Origin: Burkholderiales bacterium
GTDB taxonomy: Bacteria > Pseudomonadota > Gammaproteobacteria > Burkholderiales > Burkholderiaceae_C
Assembly: GCA_016185015.1 (NCBI GenBank)
Contig: JACPOI010000015.1
Span: forward strand, 124,001-188,000
Reading direction: 5' to 3'
DNA: 64,000 nt
Both the position numbers and the translations under genes were made by a program. The notes beneath the pieces were generated by a model that was not told where the DNA came from, ran no database searches, and was given only the letters and a program-made list of their open reading frames with translations. Below, one piece after another: positions 51,283-59,633 of the stretch. The stretch's first letter is position 1. The number at the start of each line of letters is the position of its first letter.

Positions 51283-51822
51283 TTACTGCACCGGCTTTTC
51301 GTAATGCATGTCCATCTCGATCAGGCCCATCAGGTAGGCCACGCGCTTGATGATCTCGCTCAGGCCCTGCAGGAACATCCAGCCGAAACCCAGGGGCAGC
51401 AGCAGCATGGCGGGCCAGCGGATCAGGCCGCCGGCGTTTTGCGACATCTCGCCGGAGAAGTACATCTTCACGAACAGCGGCCAGCTGAAGTACGTCAGCA
51501 GCGCCATGACCGGCAGCAGGAAGACCACCAGACCGAACAGGTCCACGTAGACCGGGCCGTGGTTCTTGAGCTTGCCGTAGAAGATGTCCACGCGCACATG
51601 CTCGTTGAGCTTGAGTACGATGGGCGCGCCCAGCATCACGGTGGCGGCGAACATGTACCACTGGATCTCGAGCCAGCCGTTGGAACTGATGTCCAGGCCA
51701 TAACGCACGAAGGCGTTGCCGGCGGAAATCAAGGCGGCGGCCAGTACGGCGACGGCGGCGATCTTGCCGAACTTGTCGCTGATCCAGTCGATCAACTGGC
51801 TGAATTTCAGAAGGGCATTCAT
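51283..51822 (-). CDS. TRAP transporter small permease (DctQ type)
   Basis: Small membrane subunit of 179 residues with four spans. It begins MNALLKFSQLIDWISDKFG and has the DctQ signature NGWLEIQWYMFAATVMLGAP followed by EHVRVDIFYGKL. A GGAGAGAG ribosome site precedes the ATG; the ORF track extends 210 nt upstream. It is the first gene of the minus-strand TRAP permease operon. The 208-bp region upstream to the EgtB/SenA-type gene holds the divergent promoters and nothing else I can name. Confidence 0.9.
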   Translation of the reverse strand: MNALLKFSQLIDWISDKFGKIAAVAVLAAALISAGNAFVRYGLDISSNGWLEIQWYMFAATVMLGAPIVLKLNEHVRVDIFYGKLKNHGPVYVDLFGLVVFLLPVMALLTYFSWPLFVKMYFSGEMSQNAGGLIRWPAMLLLPLGFGWMFLQGLSEIIKRVAYLMGLIEMDMHYEKPVQ

Positions 51823-51997
51823 GCTCTCTCCAGGAGGGGTAATCCGGTTTTGCCCGGTGTCCGTCAGCGCCGGCAGGGTACTGCGTGGTGCTTTCGGCAA
51901 ATCCGACGATTTTAATGGACGCCTGCGCGCTTTCGAGGGTGTTAACGCTAGGTAGTTGTGCCGACCTGAGCTTGTGGCGGTCAGGCCGTGGTCAGGT

Positions 51998-52025
51998 CGA
52001 CAGCGGGCCCGGCTCGGGGAATAAT
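51998..52025 (+). promoter_or_regulatory. Candidate promoter of the EgtB/SenA-type gene
   Basis: TCGACA and AATAAT are 16 bp apart. The -10 ends five bases before the ATG, so transcription should start at or very near the start codon. Confidence 0.35.
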
Positions 52026-52030
52026 GGCCC

Positions 52031-53311
52031 ATGCCCTTTGAACTCCCTCTGTCTTCCTACGCGCGGCTGGACGCGTCCGATCTGCGTATCGCCGGGCGCG
52101 ATCAGCTGAGCCTGGCGCTGATGGACGCGCGCAATCACACCTTGTATTTGATGGGGCAGTATGAGCAGGCATTGAGCACGCAGGGCATGCAAGTGCCGTG
52201 CCAGCCGGAGCTCAACCCACCCCTTTGGGAGCTGGGCCACGTGGGCTGGTTCCAGGAACGCTGGATCGGGCGCAACCTGCAGCGCCACCAGGGCCCGCGC
52301 GCCGACCCGCAGGCCACCCGTCTGGCCTCGCTGCTGCCCCAGTCCGATTTCTGGTGGGATTCCAGCCGCATGCCGCACGACCGGCGCTGGGCCCTCGAAT
52401 TGCCCCCGCTCACCGACCTCAAGGCCTACCTGCTGGCCACCCTGGAATCGTCCCTGGAACTGCTGGCCAAGACCCCGGACGAGGACGACGCGCTCTACTT
52501 CTACCGCCTGGCCCTGTTCCACGAGGACATGCATGGCGAGGCCTTCGTCTACATGGCCCAGACCCTGGGCCTGGGCCTGCAGCTGTCCCTGCCGGCGCCG
52601 GCCCTGGCGCGTGAGCCCCTGTGGGTGCCGGCCACGCGCTGGCGCCTGGGGTCGGATGCGGGGGCTGGTTTCACCTTCGACAACGAGCGCCCGGCGCACG
52701 AGGTGGCCGTGCCCGAGTTCGAGATCGACGCCCAGCCCGTGAGCTGGACGCAGTACGTCGAATTCGTCGCCGACGGCGGCTACGACCGCCCCGAACTCTG
52801 GCTGCCAGCCGGCTGGGACTGGCTGCAGCAGCAGGTGCAGCGCGAGGGCCGGCGCGCCCCGCGCCATGTGGAGCAGATCGGCGTGGCGCGGGCCGGCTTG
52901 AAGGGGGGCGGGCAGGGCGGGGTGCTGCAGCACTGGTTCGGCCAGACCGTGCGCCTGGCCGGCTGGTCACCCGTGATGCACGTGAGCTGGTGGGAAGCCG
53001 ACGCCTGGTGCCGCTGGGCCGGGCGGCGCCTGCCTACCGAAGTGGAGTGGGAAGTGGCGGCGCACCAGGTGGCGGGGCGGGGTTTCCGCTGGGGCGATGT
53101 CTGGGAGTGGACGGCCAGCACCTTCTACGGCTACCCGGGTTTCAGCGCCGATCCCTACCGCGACTACTCCGAGCCCTGGTTCGGCACCCACAAGGTGCTG
53201 CGCGGCGCCTCGCTGGCCACGCGCCGTCGCCTGAAGTCGCCCAAGTACCGCAACTATTACCTGCCCGGGCGCGACGACGTCTTCAGCGGTTTCCGTTCCT
53301 GCGCCCTCTGA
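52031..53311 (+). CDS. EgtB/SenA-type nonheme iron oxygenase (DinB plus FGE-sulfatase domains)
   Basis: Protein of 426 residues with the two-domain layout of ergothioneine/selenoneine C-S (C-Se) bond-forming enzymes. The N-terminal DinB-like helical domain supplies the three iron-binding histidines: ELGHVGWFQERW near residue 70 and LFHEDMHGEAF with H-x3-H near 165-175. The C-terminal FGE-sulfatase domain has FTFDNERPAHEVAVPEFEID, RLPTEVEWEVAAH and ends KYRNYYLPGRDDVFSGFRSC. EgtB joins cysteine or glutathione to trimethylhistidine; SenA joins selenosugar. No egtD, senB or selD-like gene is adjacent, so which product it makes is open. Confidence 0.83.
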   Translation: MPFELPLSSYARLDASDLRIAGRDQLSLALMDARNHTLYLMGQYEQALSTQGMQVPCQPELNPPLWELGHVGWFQERWIGRNLQRHQGPRADPQATRLASLLPQSDFWWDSSRMPHDRRWALELPPLTDLKAYLLATLESSLELLAKTPDEDDALYFYRLALFHEDMHGEAFVYMAQTLGLGLQLSLPAPALAREPLWVPATRWRLGSDAGAGFTFDNERPAHEVAVPEFEIDAQPVSWTQYVEFVADGGYDRPELWLPAGWDWLQQQVQREGRRAPRHVEQIGVARAGLKGGGQGGVLQHWFGQTVRLAGWSPVMHVSWWEADAWCRWAGRRLPTEVEWEVAAHQVAGRGFRWGDVWEWTASTFYGYPGFSADPYRDYSEPWFGTHKVLRGASLATRRRLKSPKYRNYYLPGRDDVFSGFRSCAL

Positions 53312-54453
53312 GGCGCAGACTTCGCGGCGCGTTTTTTGGCGGCCGCCGGTTTCTCCTTGGGCGTGCGGTAGTTCCACCAGGGCAGCAGGCGGCTCATGGC
53401 CAGGACCTCGCCCATGCGGGCGGCCGGGTGGTAGCCCGGCAGCTGCTGCAACTGCTGCAACCAGCCCTCGCCCTGCAGCACCTTGCACAGCGCCTGCACG
53501 GCCGGTTCGTCCAGCGCCGACTTCAGGCAGACCAGGTGGTAGTCCTCCTCGACCAGGGGCACGAAGTCCAGCCCGCGTGCGCGTGCCGCCGCCTCGATGC
53601 CCAGGCCCGCATCGGCCTGGCCCGCAGCGATGGCCTGTGCCACCGCCGCGTGCGAGGGTTCGGTGTGGCGGTAGCCCTTGATGCGGCTGGGCGCGATGCC
53701 CTGCTGCTTGAGCAGTTCGTCCAGCAGCACGCGCGTGCCCGTGCCGAGGGCTCGGTTCACGAAGCGCGCGCCGCTGCCAGCCAGCTGCCGCAGGCCGTGC
53801 AGGCCCAGGGGGTTGCCCTTGGCCACCATCAGGCCCTGGCTGCGCCGCGCGAAACCGATGATCTTGTGCAGGCCGGGCTTGAGCAGGGGCTTGTAGGTCT
53901 GTTCCGCCAGCGAGCCCGCGCCGGGCTGCTGCAGCGTGTGAAAACCGGCCAGCACGCAACGCCCCTCGTTGAGCGCGCGGATCGCGTCCACACTGCCGGT
54001 GAAACGCACGTCCAGGTGCAGTTGCTGCGTCTGCGCCGCGTGCGCGCGCAGCGCGCTCAGGGCGTCGTCGTGACTGGCGTAGAGCGTGAGCACGTGCACC
54101 GAGTCATCGAAGGCCACCGCATAGGCGCGTTCCAGATCGGCGCGCAGCGCCTCGATCTGCGGTGACAGGCGCGCCTGCGCCTGGCGCTCGGCCCACAGCA
54201 GCTTGGTGCCGAACTCGCTCAGGCGCGCGGACTGGCCTTTCTCCCAGATCAGCAGCTCGTTGCCCAGCTCGTTTTCCCAGCGCTTGAGCTCGCCCCAGAC
54301 GTGACGGTAGGACAGCGCCAGCTGGCGCGCCGCGCCGGAGATGGAGCCGGACTCCTGAACCGCGTGCAACAGGTCCAGCAGCGGGTTGCGGATCAGGGCG
54401 GGCTGCTGCTGCGCCTGCGGGACGAATGTGTAGTGAAACTGCAACCTATGCAC
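53257..54453 (-). CDS. ModE-like HTH regulator with PBP-like ligand domain
   Basis: Regulator of 398 residues. The N-terminal winged helix is of the ModE/LysR-like kind (LDLLHAVQESGSISGAARQL then LSYRHVWGELKRWENELG). The following segment (about residues 120-340) is a periplasmic-binding-protein-like domain of the PBP-like_3 kind (LTLYASHDDALSALRAHAAQ, AGQADAGLGIEAAARARGLD), with a basic C-terminal tail. It is divergent from tupBCA and 68 bp apart, so it is the likely oxyanion-responsive repressor. The start is GTG; nothing better is in frame. Its 3' end overlaps the convergent EgtB/SenA-type gene by 55 nt. Confidence 0.86.
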   Translation of the reverse strand: MHRLQFHYTFVPQAQQQPALIRNPLLDLLHAVQESGSISGAARQLALSYRHVWGELKRWENELGNELLIWEKGQSARLSEFGTKLLWAERQAQARLSPQIEALRADLERAYAVAFDDSVHVLTLYASHDDALSALRAHAAQTQQLHLDVRFTGSVDAIRALNEGRCVLAGFHTLQQPGAGSLAEQTYKPLLKPGLHKIIGFARRSQGLMVAKGNPLGLHGLRQLAGSGARFVNRALGTGTRVLLDELLKQQGIAPSRIKGYRHTEPSHAAVAQAIAAGQADAGLGIEAAARARGLDFVPLVEEDYHLVCLKSALDEPAVQALCKVLQGEGWLQQLQQLPGYHPAARMGEVLAMSRLLPWWNYRTPKEKPAAAKKRAAKSAPQRAQERKPLKTSSRPGR

Positions 54454-54521
54454 GATTGTTCATATGGTGGGGTTTTGGAGCCATCCGTACGATACCCGAG
54501 AACCTTTTGTGCCCCGTCCAG

Positions 54522-55265
54522 ATGTCCACCTTCACCGAAAGCGCGTCCACCGCGCTGCAGCTCATCGCCTCCCTCGACCCCGTGCTGCTGGCCATCGTTG
54601 GCCGCTCGCTGGCCGTCAGCGCCACGGCCTGCGCCATCGCCTGCGTGCTCGGTGTGGTGCTGGGCGCCTGGCTGGGCGTGGCGCGTTTTGCCGGGCGCGA
54701 CGTCGTGCTCACCGGGCTCAACACGATGCTGGCCGTGCCCTCGGTGGTGGTGGGCCTGGTGGTCTACCTGCTGCTTTCGCGCTCCGGTCCGCTGGGGCAC
54801 CTGGGCTGGCTGTTCAACTTCGAGGCCATGGTGCTGGCCCAGGCCATCCTGGTGCTGCCCGTGGCCACCGCGCTCACACGCCAGGTCATCGAGGACGCCG
54901 AGGTCCAGCACGGCGAGCAGCTGCGCTCGCTCGGTGCGGGCACGGCCTTGCGCGGCCTGCTGCTGGCCTGGGACGAACGCTACGCCTTGCTCACCATGCT
55001 CATGGCTTCCTTCGGCCGTGCCATCTCCGAAGTGGGCGCCGTGATGATCGTGGGCGGCAACATCGACGGCTTCACCCGCGTCATGACCACCGCCATCGCC
55101 CTGGAGACCAGCAAGGGCGACCTGCCGCTGGCCCTGGCCCTGGGGCTGATCCTGCTGGGGGTGGTGCTGGCGCTCAACAGCCTGATCGCCCTGGTGCGCC
55201 GTTGGCGCGAGCGCCTTGAAGGCAGTGGTCGCGGCAGGGTGACCGGTGTGGAGGCGGCGGCATGA
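54522..55265 (+). CDS. tupB: Tungstate ABC transporter permease (TupB type)
   Basis: Inner-membrane permease of 247 residues with about five spans. Characteristic segments are GRSLAVSATACAIACVLGVV, TMLAVPSVVVGLVVYLLLSR and the EAA loop GAGTALRGLLLAWDERYALL, followed by GRAISEVGAVMIVGGNIDGF, the TupB form. The ATG at 54522 is chosen; the ORF track begins 96 nt earlier across the regulator's start. It overlaps the ATPase gene by 4 nt. Tungstate selectivity is inferred from the TupA-type binding protein encoded next. Confidence 0.88.
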   Translation: MSTFTESASTALQLIASLDPVLLAIVGRSLAVSATACAIACVLGVVLGAWLGVARFAGRDVVLTGLNTMLAVPSVVVGLVVYLLLSRSGPLGHLGWLFNFEAMVLAQAILVLPVATALTRQVIEDAEVQHGEQLRSLGAGTALRGLLLAWDERYALLTMLMASFGRAISEVGAVMIVGGNIDGFTRVMTTAIALETSKGDLPLALALGLILLGVVLALNSLIALVRRWRERLEGSGRGRVTGVEAAA

Positions 55266-56041
55266 GCGCCGTGCTGCCGACCCGTGGCACCACGCTGCAC
55301 GACCTGGGCGACGCTGTCGAGCGTTCGGCCCGGCCCGTCTTCGAGCTGCAGTCCGCCGGCCTGGCCTTTGGCGCCCTGCAGGCCCTGCGCGGGCTGAACC
55401 TGAGCATCCAGCCCGGTGAGTCCGTGGCCCTGCTGGGCGCCAACGGCAGCGGCAAGAGCACCTTGCTGCGCCTGCTGCACGGCCTGCTAAGGCCTACCGC
55501 CGGTACCTGCCTGGCCGACCCGGGCCTGCGCCAGGCCATGCTGTTCCAGCGTCCCTTCATGCTGCGCACCACGGCGCAGAACAACGTGGCCCTGGCCCTG
55601 TGGCTGCGGTGCACGCCCTGGCGCGAGGCCCGCGTCCGCGCCTTGCCCGCGCTCGAACGCGTGGGCCTCTTGCCCCAGGCCGGCCAGCCGGCGCGCACGC
55701 TCTCCGGCGGCCAACAGCAGCGCATGGCGCTGGCGCGCGCCTGGGCCCTGCAGCCCGACGTGCTGCTGCTGGACGAACCCACGGCCAGCCTGGACCCGCA
55801 CGCCAAGCGCGAGGTCGAGCAGCTCATCGCCGACGTCGCCGCCGGCGCGCAGGGCCGGCCTGTCACCGTCGTTTTCGCCAGTCACAACCTGGGCCAGGTC
55901 AAACGCCTGGCCACCCGCGTCATCTACCTGGAGGCGGGCCGTGTGCTGGCCGACCTGCCGGTGCAGGCGTTTTTCGACGCGACACGGCTGCAGGCCGTCT
56001 CGCCATCCGCAGCCTTGTTCGTCAAAGGAGAACTCGTATGA
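55262..56041 (+). CDS. tupC: Tungstate ABC transporter ATP-binding protein (TupC type)
   Basis: Cytoplasmic ATPase of 259 residues. Walker A is GANGSGKSTLLRLL near residue 60, signature LSGGQQQRMALARAWA, Walker B VLLLDEPTASLD and the switch histidine in VVFASHNLG. An N-terminal extension of about 25 residues precedes the first strand. It overlaps tupB by 4 nt and tupA by 4 nt, so the three are translationally linked. It powers uptake of tungstate delivered by TupA. Confidence 0.9.
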   Translation: MSAVLPTRGTTLHDLGDAVERSARPVFELQSAGLAFGALQALRGLNLSIQPGESVALLGANGSGKSTLLRLLHGLLRPTAGTCLADPGLRQAMLFQRPFMLRTTAQNNVALALWLRCTPWREARVRALPALERVGLLPQAGQPARTLSGGQQQRMALARAWALQPDVLLLDEPTASLDPHAKREVEQLIADVAAGAQGRPVTVVFASHNLGQVKRLATRVIYLEAGRVLADLPVQAFFDATRLQAVSPSAALFVKGELV

Positions 56042-56850
56042 ATGTTTTCAGATCCGCTGTCGTCAAGGCCGCGCTGGGTGCCACGCTGGCCGTCGCCGCG
56101 CTGGCGAGTTCGGCGCAGACCATCGTCATGTCGTCCACCACTTCCACCGAGCAGTCGGGCCTGTTCACCTACCTGCTGCCCGAGTTCAAGAAGGCCAGCG
56201 GCATCGACATCAAGGTGGTGGCCCTGGGCACCGGCCAGGCGCTGGACATGGCGCGCCGCGGCGACGCCGACGTGGTGTTCGTGCATGACCAGGTGGCCGA
56301 GGAGAAGTTCGTCGCCGACGGTTTCGGCCTGCAGCGCCAGGCCGTCATGTACAACGACTTCGTGCTGATCGGCCCCAAGGCCGATCCGGTGGTTACCCGC
56401 GGCAAGGACATCGTGGCGGCCCTGAAGAAACTCGCCGCCGTCAATGCGGCCTTCATCTCGCGCGGTGACAAGAGCGGCACGCACGCCGCCGAGCTGCGCT
56501 TCTGGAAGATGGCCGGCCTGGAGGCCAAGGGCAGCGGCTACAAGGAATGCGGCTGCGGCATGGGCCCGGCGCTCAACATCGCCGCCTCCAGCGGCGCCTA
56601 TGTCTTGGCCGACCGTGGCACCTGGCTCAACTTCAGGAACCGTGCCGACCTGGCCGTGCTGGTCGAGGGTGACAAGCGCCTCTTCAACCAGTACGGTGTG
56701 ATGGTGGTCAACCCCGCCAAGCACCCGCAGGTCAAGTTGGCTGCGGCGCAGAAGTTTGTCGACTGGATCGTCTCGCCCGCCGGCCAGAACGCCATCGCCG
56801 GCTACAAGATCGGCGGCGAACAACTCTTCTTCCCCAACGCCGGCCAGTAA
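56038..56850 (+). CDS. tupA: Tungstate ABC transporter substrate-binding protein (TupA type)
   Basis: Periplasmic binding protein of 270 residues. A signal peptide ends ALASSAQ. The mature protein starts with MSSTTSTEQSGLFTYLLPEF, the oxyanion-binding TTTS-like motif that separates TupA/WtpA from ModA, and has RGDADVVFVHD and SRGDKSGTHAAELRFWK. Unusual is KECGCGMGPALNI, where two cysteines stand in the place that usually reads near GQGMG in TupA. It overlaps tupC by 4 nt and is preceded by a strong AAAGGAG site. Ligand is probably tungstate, perhaps molybdate. Confidence 0.9.
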   Translation: MNVFRSAVVKAALGATLAVAALASSAQTIVMSSTTSTEQSGLFTYLLPEFKKASGIDIKVVALGTGQALDMARRGDADVVFVHDQVAEEKFVADGFGLQRQAVMYNDFVLIGPKADPVVTRGKDIVAALKKLAAVNAAFISRGDKSGTHAAELRFWKMAGLEAKGSGYKECGCGMGPALNIAASSGAYVLADRGTWLNFRNRADLAVLVEGDKRLFNQYGVMVVNPAKHPQVKLAAAQKFVDWIVSPAGQNAIAGYKIGGEQLFFPNAGQ

Positions 56851-56865
56851 AGCGGGCCGTGCACC

Positions 56866-57666
56866 GTGAAGCGTCTGCTCTTCCTGCTGGGCCTTGCGCT
56901 GGCGCTCACCAGCTGCGCCGTGACTGAACAGGCCGCCGCACCCTTGCCGGTCTACGCCGCCGGCAGCCTGCGCGAAGCGCTGAGTACCATCGCTGCCGAC
57001 TACGAGGCGCGCAGCGACCAGAAGATCGCGCTGACCTTCGGCGCCTCGGGCCTGCTGCGCCAGCGCATCGAGCAAGGCGAGGGCGCGCAGGTCTTCGCCT
57101 CGGCCGACACCGAGCACCCACAGCGCCTGGCCACGCGCGGGGGCTGGGCGGCGCCACAGGTCTTCACGCGCAACAGCCTGTGCGCACTGACCGCGGCGCA
57201 CATCAGCGCCACGCCCGACACGCTGCTGGCCACACTGCTGCGCACGGACGTGCGCGTGGGGACTTCCACGCCGAAGGCCGATCCTTCGGGCGACTATGCC
57301 TGGGCCTTGTTCCGCAAGGCCGAGGCCTTGCGTGCCGGCAGCTACGTGGCGCTGGACGCCAAGGCGCTCAAGCTCACGGGCGGCGCCGATTCGCCCAAGC
57401 CGCCGGCCGGCCGCGGCACCTATGCCTGGGTCATGGACGAAGGCCAGGCCGACGTCTTCCTCACCTACTGCACCAATGCCGTGGCCTCGCAACGCGAAGT
57501 GCCGCGCCTGAAGATCGTGCAGGTGCCGCCCGAGCTGCAGGTGGGTGCGGCCTACGGGCTCACGTTACGCAGCGACGCGCCGGCAGCGGCGGGCCGCTTC
57601 GTGGCCTATCTGCTCTCCGAACCGGGCCAGGCCGTGCTGCAGCGTTACGGCTTCGGCCGGCCATGA
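56866..57666 (+). CDS. ModA-like molybdate-binding lipoprotein
   Basis: Second oxyanion-binding protein in the operon, 266 residues. The N terminus is a lipoprotein signal (ALALTSCAVTEQ). The fold has LPVYAAGSLREALSTIAADY, then FGASGLLRQRIEQGEGAQVF and ASADTEHPQRLATRGGWA, the ModA-type first half in which the AAGS and GASG loops would hold the oxyanion. The C-terminal half has TYAWVMDEGQADVFLTYCTN. Start is GTG with no strong ribosome site, 15 bp after tupA. It overlaps the next gene by 4 nt. Whether it feeds TupBC or only senses the ligand is unknown. Confidence 0.8.
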   Translation: MKRLLFLLGLALALTSCAVTEQAAAPLPVYAAGSLREALSTIAADYEARSDQKIALTFGASGLLRQRIEQGEGAQVFASADTEHPQRLATRGGWAAPQVFTRNSLCALTAAHISATPDTLLATLLRTDVRVGTSTPKADPSGDYAWALFRKAEALRAGSYVALDAKALKLTGGADSPKPPAGRGTYAWVMDEGQADVFLTYCTNAVASQREVPRLKIVQVPPELQVGAAYGLTLRSDAPAAAGRFVAYLLSEPGQAVLQRYGFGRP

Positions 57667-58163
57667 GAACCCTGCTGTTCCTGCTCTGTTGTTGGCTGGG
57701 TGTTGCGCAGGCCGCCGAACCCGTGCTGCTGCAGGTCGGCGGTATGGTGCAGCAGAAGCTCGTGCTCACCGCGCAGGACCTCAAGGCCCTGCCGCAGAAG
57801 GACTACACCGAGAAGCGCAGCGTCATCGTCGACGGCCGCGAAGTCACGCAGACGGTGCTGATGCGCGGCATTCCGCTGCGTGCGCTGCTCGACCAGGCCG
57901 GCCTGGCCCCGGATCGCCACTCGGTGCGGCGCGCCTATGTGCTGCTCTCGGCACAGGATGGTTATCAGACAGTCTTTTCGTGGGGTGAGCTCTACAACAC
58001 ACGTATGGGCGACGACGTGCTGGTGCTGCTCAAGCATGGCGATGACGATCTGCTCGCGCGCGACGGCTTTCCCTCCCTGCGGTCGCTGCAGGACGTGCGC
58101 CCCGGCCCGCGCCATGTGCGCTGGCTCACTTCCGTGGATGTGCTGCTGGCGCCCAGCCGCTGA
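57663..58163 (+). CDS. Sulfite-oxidase-fold protein without the molybdenum cysteine
   Basis: Periplasmic protein of 166 residues. After a signal peptide (LLFLLCCWLGVAQAAEP) it shows the core of the molybdopterin-binding oxidoreductase fold: LTAQDLKALPQKDYTEKRSV, MRGIPLRALLDQAGLAPD and RSLQDVRPGPRHVRWLTSVD. Its only cysteines are in the signal peptide; the mature protein has none, so the usual thiolate ligand to Mo is missing and it cannot be a normal sulfite oxidase. As the last gene of a tungstate/molybdate operon it may bind a cofactor or the oxyanion. Overlaps the ModA-like gene by 4 nt. Confidence 0.72.
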   Translation: MRTLLFLLCCWLGVAQAAEPVLLQVGGMVQQKLVLTAQDLKALPQKDYTEKRSVIVDGREVTQTVLMRGIPLRALLDQAGLAPDRHSVRRAYVLLSAQDGYQTVFSWGELYNTRMGDDVLVLLKHGDDDLLARDGFPSLRSLQDVRPGPRHVRWLTSVDVLLAPSR

Positions 58164-58204
58164 AGCAGGGCCCAGGCTGCGCTGCCTGCCCTAAGATGTG
58201 GCGG

Positions 58205-58726
58205 ATGAAATTCAGGTGTTTCGGGGTCGTGCTGCTGCTGGGGGCCAGTCTTGCCAGTGCGCAGGAGATCGACCGCGCAGCCATGGTGGCTGCCCACAAC
58301 AAGTGGCGCGCCCAGGTGGGCGTGGGCGAACTCAGCTATTCACTCAGCCTGGAGGCATCGGCCCAGGCCTGGGCGGACCAGCTCAAGCAGGCCCGGCAGT
58401 GCCGCATGCAGCACAGCAAGACCGAGGGGCGCTACGGCGAAAACCTCTACTGGTCCAGCGCTTTGCGCTGGTCGGACGGGCGACGCGAACAGGCTCAGGT
58501 CTTGCCGGACAAGGTGGTCGACAGCTGGGGCAGCGAGAAGCGCGACTACAACCACGAGAAGAACAGCTGCAAGCCCGGCAAGATGTGCGGTCACTACACG
58601 CAGATGGTCTGGCAGACCAGCACCGAGGTTGGCTGTGCCAAGGCTGTCTGTGCCGACAGCCAGGATCAGGTCTGGGTGTGCCAGTACCAGCCCGCGGGCA
58701 ACTGGGTAGGGCGCAAGCCTTATTAA
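58205..58726 (+). CDS. Secreted CAP/SCP (cysteine-rich secretory) domain protein
   Basis: Secreted protein of 173 residues. A signal peptide (FRCFGVVLLLGASLASA) precedes a full SCP domain: AHNKWRAQVGVGELSYSLSL, ENLYWSS, CGHYTQMVWQTSTEVGCAKA and WVCQYQPAGNWVGRKPY, with the conserved His and Glu residues and two or three likely disulphides. The ATG at 58205 is chosen because a TAAGAT -10-like element would otherwise overlap the coding region; an ATG three codons upstream is in frame. Resembles plant PR-1-like proteins; substrate unknown. It stands next to the LysR pseudogene, not part of it. Confidence 0.78.
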   Translation: MKFRCFGVVLLLGASLASAQEIDRAAMVAAHNKWRAQVGVGELSYSLSLEASAQAWADQLKQARQCRMQHSKTEGRYGENLYWSSALRWSDGRREQAQVLPDKVVDSWGSEKRDYNHEKNSCKPGKMCGHYTQMVWQTSTEVGCAKAVCADSQDQVWVCQYQPAGNWVGRKPY

Positions 58727-59627
58727 TCCTGCCGGAACAACTCGTGGATTTGCTTGCGCAGCCAGGCGTGCGCCGGATCCTTCTGGAAGCGCTGGTGCCA
58801 GAACAGGTGCACGTCGATCACCGGTGATTTCATCGGGGTGTCCACGTAGCGCACCGCCCCATGCTGCACGAAGAACTCCGCCAGGTCGCGTGGCACGGTG
58901 GCGATCAGGTCCGAGGTCTCGACGATGGGCAGCAGGCTCATGAAGTGCGAGAGCTCCACACCACACGCCGCTGGATGCCCTTGGCCTGCAGGAACTGCTC
59001 GATCACGTGTTCGCGCCCGTCGGGCTTGACCACCGCGTGCGAGGCCTTGAGGAACTGCGCCAGTGTGAGCTTGCCTTTGCCCAGCGGGTGCCCCCTGCGC
59101 AGCAGGCAGACATGCGAGCTGCGGATCAGGCGCTGCTGGTAGAAGCCCGCCTTCTGCAGGTCGGGGAAATAGCCGATGGCGAGTTCGGCCGCACCGGACT
59201 CCAGCGCCGAGGCCGCGGCATGGCGCGGCATGGCCAGGGTCTTGATATTGACCTGCGGCGCGTGTTCGGCCAGATGCGCCAGCAGGCGCGGCAGGAAGTT
59301 CATCTCGGCGATGTCCGGCGTCAGCAGGGTGTAGGCGCGCTGGCTGCTGGCCGGCTCGAAGGCCGAGGGCTGCAGGATCTCGGACTGGATGGTCAGCACG
59401 ATGGGCCGGATCACCGTGCCCAGGCTCTCGGCGCGTGGTGTGGGGTTCATCAGGGCGCCGGCGCGCACGAACAGCGGGTCGTTGAAGAGCACGCGCAGCC
59501 GGGCCACTGCCGCGCTCATGGCGGGCTGGCTCAGGCCCAGGGCCTCGCCGGCGCGTGTCACGTTGCGATGCTGCAGCATGGCGTCGAACACCACCAGCAG
59601 GTTCAGGTCGACCGATCGTATATCCAT
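58723..59627 (-). pseudogene. LysR-family regulator split by a frameshift
   Basis: Two reverse-strand ORFs make up one LysR protein of about 302 residues. The N-terminal 229 residues hold the HTH (NVTRAGEALGLSQPAMSAAV) and the start of the effector domain; the frame is lost near 58957-58962, then the last 75 residues (VELSHFMSLLPIVETSDLIA) continue one frame over. One missing G within GTGGTGTGGAG explains it. A sequencing error is possible. Divergent from the aromatic-catabolism operon, it would be its activator, with a candidate site in between. If the shift is real, regulation by this protein is lost. Confidence 0.8.
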
Positions 59628-59633
59628 GCTGTG

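Noticed and set aside
49415-51304. 629-residue forward ORF over dctM
   Set aside because: Antisense of the DctM gene; low-complexity His/Gln/Asp composition.
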